64,000 bases of DNA from Luteibacter yeojuensis (GCF_011742875.1 NZ_JAAQTL010000001.1:2914001-2978000), one strand, 5' to 3'; counted from the stretch's first letter, positions 26,694 to 35,300 are shown. The notes: generated by a model from the sequence alone, not told the origin. A program made the numbers and translations.

Positions 26694-26734
26694 CGTGTCC
26701 GGAAATGGACACGGGTGTCCACCTTCGGACACCC
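26694..26734. promoter_or_regulatory. Two tandem TGTCC-N6-GGACA palindromes
   Basis: CGTGTCC-N6-GGACACG (26694-26713) and GGGTGTCC-N6-GGACACCC (26713-26734). Both are perfect and their centres are 20 bp apart, two helical turns. They lie between the kinase stop (26739) and the lanA promoter. The layout suggests a dimer-of-dimers site for the NtrC-like regulator encoded upstream. The second one could also form an RNA hairpin at the end of the kinase mRNA. Confidence 0.65.
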
Positions 26735-26738
26735 TCGC

Positions 26739-28067
26739 TCATGGCAGCAACGGCAGGCGGACGGTGGCGACCGCGCCGCGCGTATCCCCGCGGGACACCA
26801 GTTCGACCGATCCGGCATGCGCTTCCACGATGAGCCGGGTCAGGCTGAGGCCGATGCCCGAACCCTCCGGCTTGGTGGTGAAGAAGGGCACGAACAGCGC
26901 GTCGCTGTCCGGCAGGCCCACGCCATCGTCCTCGATGAGGATGCAGACGCGCCGTCCCTCCGTGTACCAATCCAGCCGGACACCCCCCGCCACGGGGAGG
27001 GCCGCTTCCACCGCGTTGCGCATCAGGTTGATGAAGGCCTGCGACAGCTGGTCCTCGTCGCCATAGAGGGTGACGGACTCCCTGCTCGCCACATCGATGG
27101 GGAGACGCCTGTCGAGTGAGGCCAGTCGTGCCAGCGCGACATCCAGGCGAAACAGATGGGGACGGGGTGGCGGCAAGCGCGCCAGCTTTCCGTAACCGGA
27201 GAGGAACCGGGCGAGCGAATCGGCGCGGCGGCCTATGGTTTCCAGGCCGGTCTGCAGATCGGAGCGCAAGTCTTCCGCATGCTGCCTTTCAAGCATCGTC
27301 GCCAGGCTCCCCGCCAGCGACGCGATGGGGGTGAGCGAGTTGTTCAGCTCGTGGCTCAGCACACGGATCAACCGCTGCCACGCGCGCCGCTCTTCCTGCC
27401 CGAGGGCGGCACTGAGGTCGCGCAACATGATGAGGCGATGTTCGCGGCCCTCGCTGTGCCAGGTGGCGCGCCGCACGGCCCAACGTCCCTCCCCGCCGGG
27501 GAAGCGCCCGTGGAAGACGGCATGGTCCGGTGTGGCGAGCGCCTCGGAAAGTCCAAGGGAGACGAGGTCGCGGCCCACCACCGTCGCGCGTTCGGCGCCG
27601 ATGAGTTGCCGCGCCGCGGGGTTGATCAGACGCAACTTGCCTTCTTCGTCGCCGACGAACACCGGGTCCTTCAACGCCGTGAGCGTCTTGGCCAGGAACC
27701 GGGAAGCCTCGGTACGCTTCCGTCGGCCCTCGCGCAGCGCGTCCGAAAGGAGGTTCACGTCGGCCAACAGCCCTTGCAGCGGATCGTGCCCCGGACGTAC
27801 CCGCCCGCGCAGGCCGTAATCGCCCTCGCGCAACGCGGCAAGGAGATCCGACACGGTGGCGAACGTGCCCAGGATGCGTCGTCCCGCCACCCATGCCAGC
27901 GCAAGCGTGAGCGACATGCCAAGGGAGAACACGCCCAGCCGCGTGATCCACGGCAGGCCGTCGATCGCCACCAGCAAACCACCCGCGGCGGTCACGGGCA
28001 GGAGGACGATGCCGATCCATGGCGCCGCGCCGAGCGGCAGGCGGGTCGAACGCGCATCGCTATTCAA
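26739..28067 (-). CDS. NtrY/NtrB-like sensor histidine kinase
   Basis: A 442-residue inner-membrane kinase. Two hydrophobic segments near the N-terminus (WIGIVLLPVTAAGGLLVAI; LGVFSLGMSLTLALAWVAG) enclose only a few residues, so there is almost no periplasmic sensor. A HAMP-like linker, a PAS domain (about 130-220) and the kinase core follow: H239 in VLSHELNNSLTP, N box NLMRNAVEAA, G1 DDGVGLP, G2 GSGIGLSL. Substrate or membrane stress would be sensed within the bilayer or by PAS. Start is a TTG at 28067 after GAGA; no ATG or GTG fits between it and the regulator stop. It follows the response regulator by 34 bp. Confidence 0.88.
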   Translation of the reverse strand: MNSDARSTRLPLGAAPWIGIVLLPVTAAGGLLVAIDGLPWITRLGVFSLGMSLTLALAWVAGRRILGTFATVSDLLAALREGDYGLRGRVRPGHDPLQGLLADVNLLSDALREGRRKRTEASRFLAKTLTALKDPVFVGDEEGKLRLINPAARQLIGAERATVVGRDLVSLGLSEALATPDHAVFHGRFPGGEGRWAVRRATWHSEGREHRLIMLRDLSAALGQEERRAWQRLIRVLSHELNNSLTPIASLAGSLATMLERQHAEDLRSDLQTGLETIGRRADSLARFLSGYGKLARLPPPRPHLFRLDVALARLASLDRRLPIDVASRESVTLYGDEDQLSQAFINLMRNAVEAALPVAGGVRLDWYTEGRRVCILIEDDGVGLPDSDALFVPFFTTKPEGSGIGLSLTRLIVEAHAGSVELVSRGDTRGAVATVRLPLLP

Positions 28068-28101
28068 TGTTCTCGTGCCGACGGACGGCGTGCCCGGAGC
28101 C

Positions 28102-29502
28102 TCAGCCGACCGACTCCACTCCGCCCCTCGCGCGCCGCTTCTCCAGCCGGCGATACAGGGCCTGACGCGAGATGCCCAGCGCATCCGCGGCTCGCTGCAG
28201 ATTGTGGTCGTACCGTTCGATCGCCTGCCTGATCAGCAACTCCTCGGCCTCGGGAAGGGTGAGACTGTCGATCACCACCGGCTCGTCCCTGCGCCGCTGG
28301 AGCGACAGCGCATCGGCATCGATGTCGTCCCTGCCGGCCAGGAGGACGGCGCGTTCGATCGCATGCTCCAACTCCCTCACGTTGCCCGGCCAGTCGTAAC
28401 CGCGCAAGGCCCTTTCTGCCGAAGGTGTGAACAGCATCGCACCACGGCCTCTGCGACGGCATTCCCGGAGGAGGAAATGCCGTGCCAGCGGAACGATGTC
28501 TTCCTGCCGCTCGCGCAGCGGCGGCAGGCGCACCTGCATGGCGTTCAGGCGGTACAGCAGGTCGCGGCGGAAGCGGTCGTTGCGGATGGCGGCGTCGAGG
28601 TCGGCGTTGGACGTGGAGATCACGCGTACGTCCACCCGCCGGGTCCGCATCGAGCCGCAGCGTTCCAGTTCGCCCTCCTCGACGACGCGCAACAGCTTCA
28701 CCTGCTGCAGCGGGTGGATATTGCCCACTTCCTCGAGGATGAGGCTGCCGCCATGCGCGAGTTCGAAACGGCCGGGTCGCGGCACCGGCTTGTCCTCGCC
28801 GAACATTTCCTCGGCGAAGCGCGATTCCGGCAGGGTGCCCATGTCGATGCGGATCACCGGGTTGTCCGCGCGTGGCGACAGCGCATGGATTTCGCGCGCC
28901 ACGAGCGATTTTCCGGTACCGTTTTCGCCGAGCACCAGCACGTTGGCATCGCCGCTGGCGATCCGCTGGATCAGCTCGAGGACTCGGCGCATCGCCGACG
29001 ATTCGCCAATGCGCAACATGTCCGCACCTTGACGGGACAACGCGGCCTCGGCACGCAGGCGCCGGTTTTCGTCGGCCATCTGGCGCAACGCGATCTGGCC
29101 GCGGACGGCATGGATCAGGTGCGCATTGTTCCACGGCTTCTCGATGAAGTCGGCCGCGCCAAGGCGCATGGCCCGCACCGCTATATCGATGCTGCCCCAC
29201 GCCGTCATGGCGACGATGGGCATGTCGGGAGCCTCTTCGCGCAGGCGGGCGACCAGATCGAGGCCTTCCAGGCCCGACGTGGTATCGGACGCGTAGTTGA
29301 GGTCGAGCACGGCGCAGGAGAACTCGATGCGTGCCACCGCATCCAGCGCGGCGGCCGCCGAGCCGACATCGACCGAGGGAATGCCCTCCGAATGCAGCAG
29401 GATGCGCAGCGCAAGACGCACATCGGGATGGTCGTCCACGACGAGTACCGGTGCGACGGCTTCATGGCTTCTGGACATACCTTGCGTTTCCCAATCTCTC
29501 AT
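28102..29502 (-). CDS. NtrC-like response regulator lacking GAFTGA
   Basis: A 466-residue three-domain regulator. The receiver domain has phospho-acceptor D67 (AVLDLNY) and conserved Lys in EKPW. The AAA+ domain has Walker A GENGTGKS (K198), and the C-terminal Fis-type helix-turn-helix reads LQRAADALGISRQALYRRLEK. The AAA+ domain is atypical: the sigma-54-contact loop GAFTGA is missing (FGEDKPVPRPGRFELA runs straight through) and Walker B reads LILEEVG, with E257 where Asp is usual. Such proteins cannot remodel sigma-54 holoenzyme by the known mechanism, so it may be a sigma-70 activator or repressor. The start at 29502 overlaps the permease by 4 bp; ATG 29478 is an alternative. Confidence 0.9.
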   Translation of the reverse strand: MRDWETQGMSRSHEAVAPVLVVDDHPDVRLALRILLHSEGIPSVDVGSAAAALDAVARIEFSCAVLDLNYASDTTSGLEGLDLVARLREEAPDMPIVAMTAWGSIDIAVRAMRLGAADFIEKPWNNAHLIHAVRGQIALRQMADENRRLRAEAALSRQGADMLRIGESSAMRRVLELIQRIASGDANVLVLGENGTGKSLVAREIHALSPRADNPVIRIDMGTLPESRFAEEMFGEDKPVPRPGRFELAHGGSLILEEVGNIHPLQQVKLLRVVEEGELERCGSMRTRRVDVRVISTSNADLDAAIRNDRFRRDLLYRLNAMQVRLPPLRERQEDIVPLARHFLLRECRRRGRGAMLFTPSAERALRGYDWPGNVRELEHAIERAVLLAGRDDIDADALSLQRRRDEPVVIDSLTLPEAEELLIRQAIERYDHNLQRAADALGISRQALYRRLEKRRARGGVESVG

Positions 29503-31880
29503 TCGCTACGCAATACGCGCCAGGGCTCCACCGCCCCGGCACGGCGCGCGGGTACGACGGCCGCCGCCACCACGGCCACGCCCATCAGGCATGCGGCGAT
29601 GACGGTCACGCCGATGCCGATTCCCCCAGGCCACTCCGCTTCCTTGCAAAGCCACCGTTGCAGCAGGTACGTCGCCGGGGATCCCAGGCCGGTACCCATC
29701 AGGGCGACGTAAAGCGCCTGCCGGAGCACGCGCTTCCGCTGGTTCGCCGGGCTGGCACCGAACGCACTGCGCAGGGCGATGAGGTCCCGGCCTGCGGCGA
29801 CGTCCGCCGCCTGCGCCGAGTATTGCCCTATGACGGCCAGGCTCACGGCGAACAGCGACAGGGTGGCGAAGAGGATGGCGTTGCGACTCGCCATGGCGAC
29901 CGGCGCGCGGGCGATCCGGCGAAGCGGGACCGGCGCGGACACGACCAGCGAGGGGTCGATCCGCTCGACGATACGTGGCAGGTCGTCCTGTGCGACCGCG
30001 GCGGCGGCCGGTCCGCGAATCACCGCGTAGATCGGTGCCAGCTCGCGGACCAGCGCGAAGTGTCGGGCATCCGCTTGCGCGAACGGGACGAAGACCGCGG
30101 GTCTCGCCACGCCGCTTCCGTCGCGCAAGGTGTCTTCCACGACGCCGACGATGCGAGCCGATGGTCCCGCGTCGCCCGCCGGGCGCACGACATCGCCCAC
30201 GCCGTCGCTGGCGAAGCGATGCAGGTAAGCCTCGTTCACGATGGCGACCCGGCCGGCGCGCCTGTCGTCGTCCGCGCCGAACCAGCGGCCGGCGAGTTTG
30301 CGCAACCCCATGGCGGGGTTCCCGCCAGGTGTGACAAGCGCGTATTCCAGGAACTCGCTGCTGCCGTCGGCATGCAAGAACGGCATCCTGAACGCCTGTC
30401 CCGTGGGCAGCTGGGTGGACCATCCCACGCTGTCCACGCCAGCCAGGAGCGTCACGCCCACCCGGACGCTTTCGGCCAGGCGGAGCACGTCGCTTGCCCC
30501 TGGATAGTCGCGTGCCGGTGGATGCATCTCCACCACGACGGCATTCGCGCTGTCGAAGCCGGGTGGCGTGCGCGCGAGCCGGCATGCGCGCGACACCGCC
30601 GCCACGCAAAGCGAGAGGAGCACGGTCGCAACGGCCACCTCTGCCAGCAACAGGTAGGTACGGGCACGGCGGACCGTTCGTCCCACGCCGGCCGATCCGC
30701 GCATGGCGGACTGCTCGCGCCGAAGGAGGGGCTTGCTGATGCTTGTCGCGCCGCTCGCCGTGGCGAGCAGCGCCGCGGCCTGCGCCGCGAGCACGACCAC
30801 GAGGAAGACGCGCCAGCCTGGTGTCGGCGGGAGCCCCGAGACCGACCAGGCTGGCGGAAGGAAGTCGACGAAACGCCCGGCCAGGAGCGTGCCCAGGGGC
30901 AGGCCGGCGACGCAGGCGATGGCGCCGACGACCGCGGCCTCGGTCAGCGCCGGGACCCACGTGCGCGTACCGGTCGCACCGAGCACCATCCTCAGCGCCG
31001 TTTCGTCGATGCGCTCGAACATGCGGACGGACATCAGGTGGGACACGTTCACGCCGGCCACCACGAGGACGAGCAAGGCGCAGGCGGCGAACAGCCAGAG
31101 GCTGTCATGCGCGCCCCTGGCCACGAGGGCGTCGGCGCGTGTGGCCCCATACCAGTGCAGGTCTTCGCCGCGCAGGCCCAGTCCGGCGGCATCGCGCCGC
31201 GCCGCGCGGACGACATCGGCCGAGAAAGCCGCCTCGTCTCCTGACGTCGTGAGAAGTCCCACGGCCGTCATGTTCTCCGCGGTATCCGCTGCCATCGTCG
31301 CGGGATCGAACAGGATCAGCAAATCGATATCGGAGAAGAACCGATAGTCGGCGGGAAGCACGCCAAGCACGGTCATCGGTTGCCCGTCGACGACGAGCGT
31401 GCTTCCCACCGCCGCCGTCTTCGCGTGGAACCAGCGGCGCCACAAGGCGTGCGATATGAACAGGCCCTCGCCCGACGCCGCCGTTGGCACGGCCTCGCGA
31501 GGGACGATGCCGAGGGTCGGAAGGAACCCCGCGTCGATACGTTGGGCGTGCAACATTTCCCGGTGCGCGCCGCCGACCGCGTTCACGGTTTCAGGCATGC
31601 GCGCGATCCCATGCGAGACCACCGACGGCGGCAGGCCTACCGCCGCGTACAGACGCGGCGATATGGCGCGCATGGCATCCCCCTCCGTGCGTCCCCCGTA
31701 GACGACGACGCGCTCGTGGTTCGGCCACGGGGGAGATTGCAGCACGATGGAATCCAGCAACGTGAACGTGCCGACCATGGCCGCGACACCGAGTGACAGC
31801 GTCGCCGATCCCAGCAGCAGGAATCCCGGCCGGCGCACGAGCGCCCGCCCGGTGCGCAGGATGTCGGCGACATGGTTCAC
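29499..31880 (-). CDS. MacB/FtsX-type ABC exporter permease
   Basis: A 793-residue permease of the MacB/FtsX type in its double form. One transmembrane helix (LLLGSATLSLGVAAMVGTFTLLD) precedes a periplasmic MacB_PCD domain. Three helices follow around 270-390, a second periplasmic domain follows after TYLLLAEVAVATVLLSLC, and three C-terminal helices end at VEPWRVLRSE. These mechanotransmission exporters drive peptides, lipoproteins or lipids; next to lanA/lanKC, export of the modified peptide or immunity is likely. No MacA-type adaptor or TolC-type duct lies in this operon. Start is GTG at 31880 within a GTGA overlap with the ATPase. Confidence 0.9.
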   Translation of the reverse strand: MNHVADILRTGRALVRRPGFLLLGSATLSLGVAAMVGTFTLLDSIVLQSPPWPNHERVVVYGGRTEGDAMRAISPRLYAAVGLPPSVVSHGIARMPETVNAVGGAHREMLHAQRIDAGFLPTLGIVPREAVPTAASGEGLFISHALWRRWFHAKTAAVGSTLVVDGQPMTVLGVLPADYRFFSDIDLLILFDPATMAADTAENMTAVGLLTTSGDEAAFSADVVRAARRDAAGLGLRGEDLHWYGATRADALVARGAHDSLWLFAACALLVLVVAGVNVSHLMSVRMFERIDETALRMVLGATGTRTWVPALTEAAVVGAIACVAGLPLGTLLAGRFVDFLPPAWSVSGLPPTPGWRVFLVVVLAAQAAALLATASGATSISKPLLRREQSAMRGSAGVGRTVRRARTYLLLAEVAVATVLLSLCVAAVSRACRLARTPPGFDSANAVVVEMHPPARDYPGASDVLRLAESVRVGVTLLAGVDSVGWSTQLPTGQAFRMPFLHADGSSEFLEYALVTPGGNPAMGLRKLAGRWFGADDDRRAGRVAIVNEAYLHRFASDGVGDVVRPAGDAGPSARIVGVVEDTLRDGSGVARPAVFVPFAQADARHFALVRELAPIYAVIRGPAAAAVAQDDLPRIVERIDPSLVVSAPVPLRRIARAPVAMASRNAILFATLSLFAVSLAVIGQYSAQAADVAAGRDLIALRSAFGASPANQRKRVLRQALYVALMGTGLGSPATYLLQRWLCKEAEWPGGIGIGVTVIAACLMGVAVVAAAVVPARRAGAVEPWRVLRSE

Positions 31881-32641
31881 GGCAACGAGTCGCCGAAGAT
31901 GTGTTCGTCGAGGCCCGACTCGACCTCGCTGCGCCGTTGCTGGAACGTGCTTTCGTCGACGATGCGCCCATCCAGCAGGCGGATGGTGCGCTCGGCCATC
32001 GCGCCGAATCGCTCGTCGTGGGTCACCATGCAGATCGTGCGGCCTTCCGCATGCAGGCGGCTCAGGAGTGCCATGACCAGCTCGCCGTTGCCGACATCCA
32101 GGTTGCCCGTGGGTTCGTCGGCCAGCACGATGGCGGGGTCGTTCACGATCGCCCGCGCGACGGCCACTCGCTGCTTCTGTCCGCCGGACAGCTGCGACGG
32201 GTAGTGACGCATGCGATGGGTCATGCCCACGCACTCCAGCACTTCGCGAGTGCGCCGGCCGCGCTCGTGCCGTGGCATGTTTCCACGATACGACAAAGGC
32301 AGCGCGACGTTCTCCGCCACACTGAGATCGTCGATCAGATTGAACGCCTGGAACACGAACCCGACATGGCGGTTGCGCAGCACCGAACGCTCCGCCCGGC
32401 CCAGGTTGCGCACCGTCTGGCCCGCGAAGCGCAGCTCGCCGCTGGTAGGGAGATCGAGCAGTCCCATCAGCGACAGCAGGGTGGTCTTGCCGCAGCCGGA
32501 CGGGCCGGCAACCGAAACGAATTCGCCCTGCCGAACATCCAGATGAATGTCGGTGAGTACGTGGCATTCGATCGGGCCGGCGGGAAAGGCCTTGCCGACG
32601 CCACGCATTTCGATGATCGGTGGCCTTGGACAAACCTGCAT
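31877..32641 (-). CDS. LolD/MacB-type ABC exporter ATPase
   Basis: A 254-residue ATPase. Walker A is GPSGCGKT, the Q-loop FQAFNLIDDLSV, the signature LSGGQKQRVAVARAI, Walker B IVLADEPTGNLD, and the H-loop VTHDERF. EPTGNLD after Walker B is characteristic of the LolD/MacB/FtsE class, matching the permease. Start MQVCPRPPII at 32641 follows GGAG with 8-nt spacing; longer in-frame starts would run through the promoter area. First gene of an operon running ATPase, permease, regulator, kinase, each pair of the first three overlapping by 4 bp. Confidence 0.93.
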   Translation of the reverse strand: MQVCPRPPIIEMRGVGKAFPAGPIECHVLTDIHLDVRQGEFVSVAGPSGCGKTTLLSLMGLLDLPTSGELRFAGQTVRNLGRAERSVLRNRHVGFVFQAFNLIDDLSVAENVALPLSYRGNMPRHERGRRTREVLECVGMTHRMRHYPSQLSGGQKQRVAVARAIVNDPAIVLADEPTGNLDVGNGELVMALLSRLHAEGRTICMVTHDERFGAMAERTIRLLDGRIVDESTFQQRRSEVESGLDEHIFGDSLP

Positions 32642-32724
32642 TACGGCAACTCCATGCAAGTGAGTCGAGCCTAGCGCAGCGGGACGTCCTGTCGTCGCGT
32701 GCGATGCCTTCACAAAGAGAAAAC

Positions 32725-32742
32725 TTCCGGATGTTGCCGGAA
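32725..32742. repeat. Inverted repeat TTCCGG-N6-CCGGAA in exporter leader
   Basis: Perfect 6-bp arms around ATGTTG, about 85 bp upstream of the ATPase start. It shares its half-site with the palindrome before lanA (26629-26644), though with a different spacer. It could be a regulator site or an mRNA hairpin. Confidence 0.4.
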
Positions 32743-32762
32743 AGGCATAACGATAGTCCCTG

Positions 32763-32780
32763 TGTGCATAGCAGTTGCCG
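32763..32780 (-). promoter_or_regulatory. Sigma-54-like -24/-12 element before the exporter operon
   Basis: Minus strand reads CCGGCAACTGCTATGCAC: GG and GC are separated by 10 bases, with GGCA at -24 and TGCA at -12. It lies about 120 bp upstream of the ATPase start. The regulator encoded in this operon lacks GAFTGA, so another activator would be needed, or the match is chance. Confidence 0.35.
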
Positions 32781-32873
32781 GATGCGAGCCGGGAGGCCCG
32801 TCCTCCACCGGCGGCTTCCCAACGCTCCCGACGCGCTCCGTTCAGGTGTGTGAAGGTATTGGGCCCCAACGAC

Positions 32874-32885
32874 GTAATCGTTTAC
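32874..32885 (+). promoter_or_regulatory. Candidate LacI-family operator before the GH3 gene
   Basis: GTAATCGTTTAC differs by one base from the perfect palindrome GTAAACGTTTAC, with the central CG typical of LacI-family sites. It lies 99 bp upstream of the beta-glucosidase start. No LacI-type regulator gene is in the window. Confidence 0.45.
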
Positions 32886-32983
32886 ACGTAACATCATTTA
32901 CGTCCACACTCACCCGCCGGATGCCGGTATCCTTGCCGGCCTGATGTGTCACCCCGCCATCGCCTCGTCCCAAGGCCCGCCCC

Positions 32984-35164
32984 ATGAATCGTGATTCCCG
33001 CATCGAAGACCTGATCGCCCGAATGACCCTCGAGGAGAAGGTCGGCCAGCTGGGCGTGTTCGCCGATGCCGTGCGTCCGTTCGCGCCCGATATCAATCCG
33101 GAGGTCAATGCGCGCGGGGCGGCCGACGTCCTGGAGCAAGTGCGCGCGGGCCGCGTGGGCGCGCTGTTCAACGGCGTGGGCGCGGCCGAGGGCCGCGAAG
33201 CCCAGCGCGTCGCCGTCGAGGAGAGCCGGCTGGGCATCCCGTTGCTTTTCGGTGCGGACGTGATCCACGGCATGCGCACCGTCTTTCCCATTCCGTTGGC
33301 CGAGGCGTCCTCGTTCGAGCCTGACCTCGCCGAACGCACGGCGCGGGCCACGGCGGTCGAGGCTACCGCCGCGGGTATCCAATGGACGTTCGCGCCGGCG
33401 GTGGACATCGCGCGCGACCAGCGCTGGGGCCGTGTCGCCGAAGGCGCGGGCGAGGACGTCGTGCTGGGTTCGGCCTTCGCCGCGGCGCGCGTGCGTGGCT
33501 TCCAGGGCGTCGACCTCAAGGCCGACGACGCGCTGCTTGCCACGCCGAAGCATTTCGCCGCCTATGGCGCGGTCGCGGCAGGCATGGAGTACAACACCGT
33601 GGACATCGCTCCGCAGACCCTGCGCGACGTGCACCTCCCCCCCTTCAAGGCCGCGGTCGACGCGGGAGCGCTCGCCTTCATGAGCGCCTTCAACGACATC
33701 AACGGCGTGCCCGCATCGGCGAATCGCGAACTGATGACCGACATCCTGCGTGGCGAATGGGGTTTCCGCGGCCTCGTGGTGTCCGACTACACGGCCGACA
33801 TGGAACTGATCGCGCATGGCTTCGCGGAAGACGAGCGCGACGCCACGCGGCTCGCTTTCCTCGCCGGCGTGGACATGAGCATGCAGAGCGGCTTCTACGC
33901 CGCGCACCTGCCGGCACTCGTCGAGTCCGGCGCGGTACCGATGGACGTGCTCGACGAGAGCGTGCGCCGCGTGCTCTCCGTGAAGGACGCCATCGGTCTC
34001 TTCGACAACCCTTACCGCTCGCTCGATCCCGCCGTGGAAGCGGACCGCTCGCGCGATGCCGCCCACGCCGCGCTGGCCCGCGACGCAGCGCGCCGTTCGA
34101 TCGTGATGCTGAGGAACGACGGCGTGCTGCCGCTGCGCAAGTCCGGCCAGAAGATCGCGCTGATCGGCCCCTTCGGTCCCGACACGGAACACCTCGAAGG
34201 TTGCTGGACGTTGTTCGGCGACAAGCGCCGCCATGAAAACATCGAACGAGGCCTGCGCGCGACGCTGGCCGACGACACCTTGCTCGAGGTGGTCGCGGGC
34301 TCGGACATCGAGGACGCCATCGAGGGCGGCATCGACAACGCCGTCGCCGCGGCAAGACGCGCGGACGTCGTCGTGCTCGCCATCGGCGAACCGCAGAATT
34401 ACTCCGGCGAAGCGCAATCGCGCACGCAGATCGTCGTGCCCCACGCGCAGCAGGCCCTCGCCGAAGCGGTGGCGGCGACGGGCAAGCCCGTCGTCGTGTT
34501 GCTGAAGAACGGTCGCGCACTGGCGCTGACAGGCGCCGTGCGCGAAGCGAACGCGATCCTCGTCACGTGGTTCCTCGGCAGCCAGACCGGACCGGCCGTC
34601 GCCGACGTGCTGTTCGGCGACTACAACCCGTCGGCGCGCCTGCCCGTGAGCTTCCCGCAGGACGCGGGCCAGCAGCCGTACTTCTACAATCACCCGCGCA
34701 CCGGACGCCCCGAACTCGCCGACCAGCCGCCGGCCTTCAAGTCGCGTTACCGGGAGGTGACGTTCGAGGCGTTGTACGCCTTCGGGCACGGCCTGAGTTA
34801 CACGCGTTTCGCCTACGATGCGCCGCGCGTGAAGGCCAGCGTGGAATGGGACGAGATCATCGTCGTTTCGGCCACCGTCACCAACGCCGGTGCGGTCGCG
34901 GGCGAGGAGGTCGTGCAGTTGTATGTCCACGATCGCGTCGCCAGCCGTGTGCGGCCGGTACGCGAGCTGAAAGCGTTCCGGAAGATCCTGCTTGCGCCTG
35001 GCGCTTCGGAAGAGGTGTCTTTCGAACTGACGCGCATGGATCTTGCGTTCACCCACGCCGACGGTACGACCTTCGCCGCCGAGCCCGGCATCTTCGACGT
35101 ATGGGTGGCGGGTTCGTCGGTCGAAGGGACTCCGGCACGTTTTCGCCTGCTCGCAGCCGGGTAA
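32984..35164 (+). CDS. GH3 beta-glucosidase (BglX-like), apparently cytoplasmic
   Basis: A 726-residue glycoside hydrolase family 3 enzyme cleaving terminal beta-linked glucose or xylose. The GH3 N-terminal barrel spans about 5-330, with ATPKHFAAYGA and nucleophile D268 in VVSDYTADMEL. The GH3 C-terminal alpha/beta domain follows (MLRNDGVLPL to LVTWFLGSQTGPAVADVLFGDYNPSARLPVSFP). A C-terminal fibronectin-III-like domain (about 635-726) is present. Unlike periplasmic BglX there is no signal peptide: the protein starts MNRDSRIEDLIARMTLEEKV, directly in the catalytic domain. Substrates may therefore be imported disaccharides. Confidence 0.93.
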   Translation: MNRDSRIEDLIARMTLEEKVGQLGVFADAVRPFAPDINPEVNARGAADVLEQVRAGRVGALFNGVGAAEGREAQRVAVEESRLGIPLLFGADVIHGMRTVFPIPLAEASSFEPDLAERTARATAVEATAAGIQWTFAPAVDIARDQRWGRVAEGAGEDVVLGSAFAAARVRGFQGVDLKADDALLATPKHFAAYGAVAAGMEYNTVDIAPQTLRDVHLPPFKAAVDAGALAFMSAFNDINGVPASANRELMTDILRGEWGFRGLVVSDYTADMELIAHGFAEDERDATRLAFLAGVDMSMQSGFYAAHLPALVESGAVPMDVLDESVRRVLSVKDAIGLFDNPYRSLDPAVEADRSRDAAHAALARDAARRSIVMLRNDGVLPLRKSGQKIALIGPFGPDTEHLEGCWTLFGDKRRHENIERGLRATLADDTLLEVVAGSDIEDAIEGGIDNAVAAARRADVVVLAIGEPQNYSGEAQSRTQIVVPHAQQALAEAVAATGKPVVVLLKNGRALALTGAVREANAILVTWFLGSQTGPAVADVLFGDYNPSARLPVSFPQDAGQQPYFYNHPRTGRPELADQPPAFKSRYREVTFEALYAFGHGLSYTRFAYDAPRVKASVEWDEIIVVSATVTNAGAVAGEEVVQLYVHDRVASRVRPVRELKAFRKILLAPGASEEVSFELTRMDLAFTHADGTTFAAEPGIFDVWVAGSSVEGTPARFRLLAAG

Positions 35165-35300
35165 GTCGTTTCGGCTACGCGCCCTCCCGAGCTGGACGGG
35201 CGAACCCCGGGCCCACGCCTACGCGGACGTTCTCCGTGTCCCGCTGCCGTCGATCGTCGTGCCACGGATAGCGTGGTGGCTCCCGTCAACGGAGCCACAC

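Larger units (their letters stand above)
32642..32983. other. Divergent intergenic region, exporter operon / GH3 gene
   Basis: 342 bases without a gene. On the minus side it holds a sigma-54-like element and a TTCCGG inverted repeat (separate entries); on the plus side a LacI-type operator. Between 32781 and 32870 I see only GC-rich sequence and a small TTGGG/CCCAA palindrome at about 32859. Confidence 0.6.

Noticed and set aside
26713..26734. Intrinsic terminator for the histidine kinase gene
   Set aside because: The hairpin is not followed by a U-tract, and a second phased palindrome beside it fits a protein-binding site better.
26546..26738. Second lanthipeptide precursor gene
   Set aside because: No frame with an ILELQ-type leader or Cys-containing core was found in this gap.
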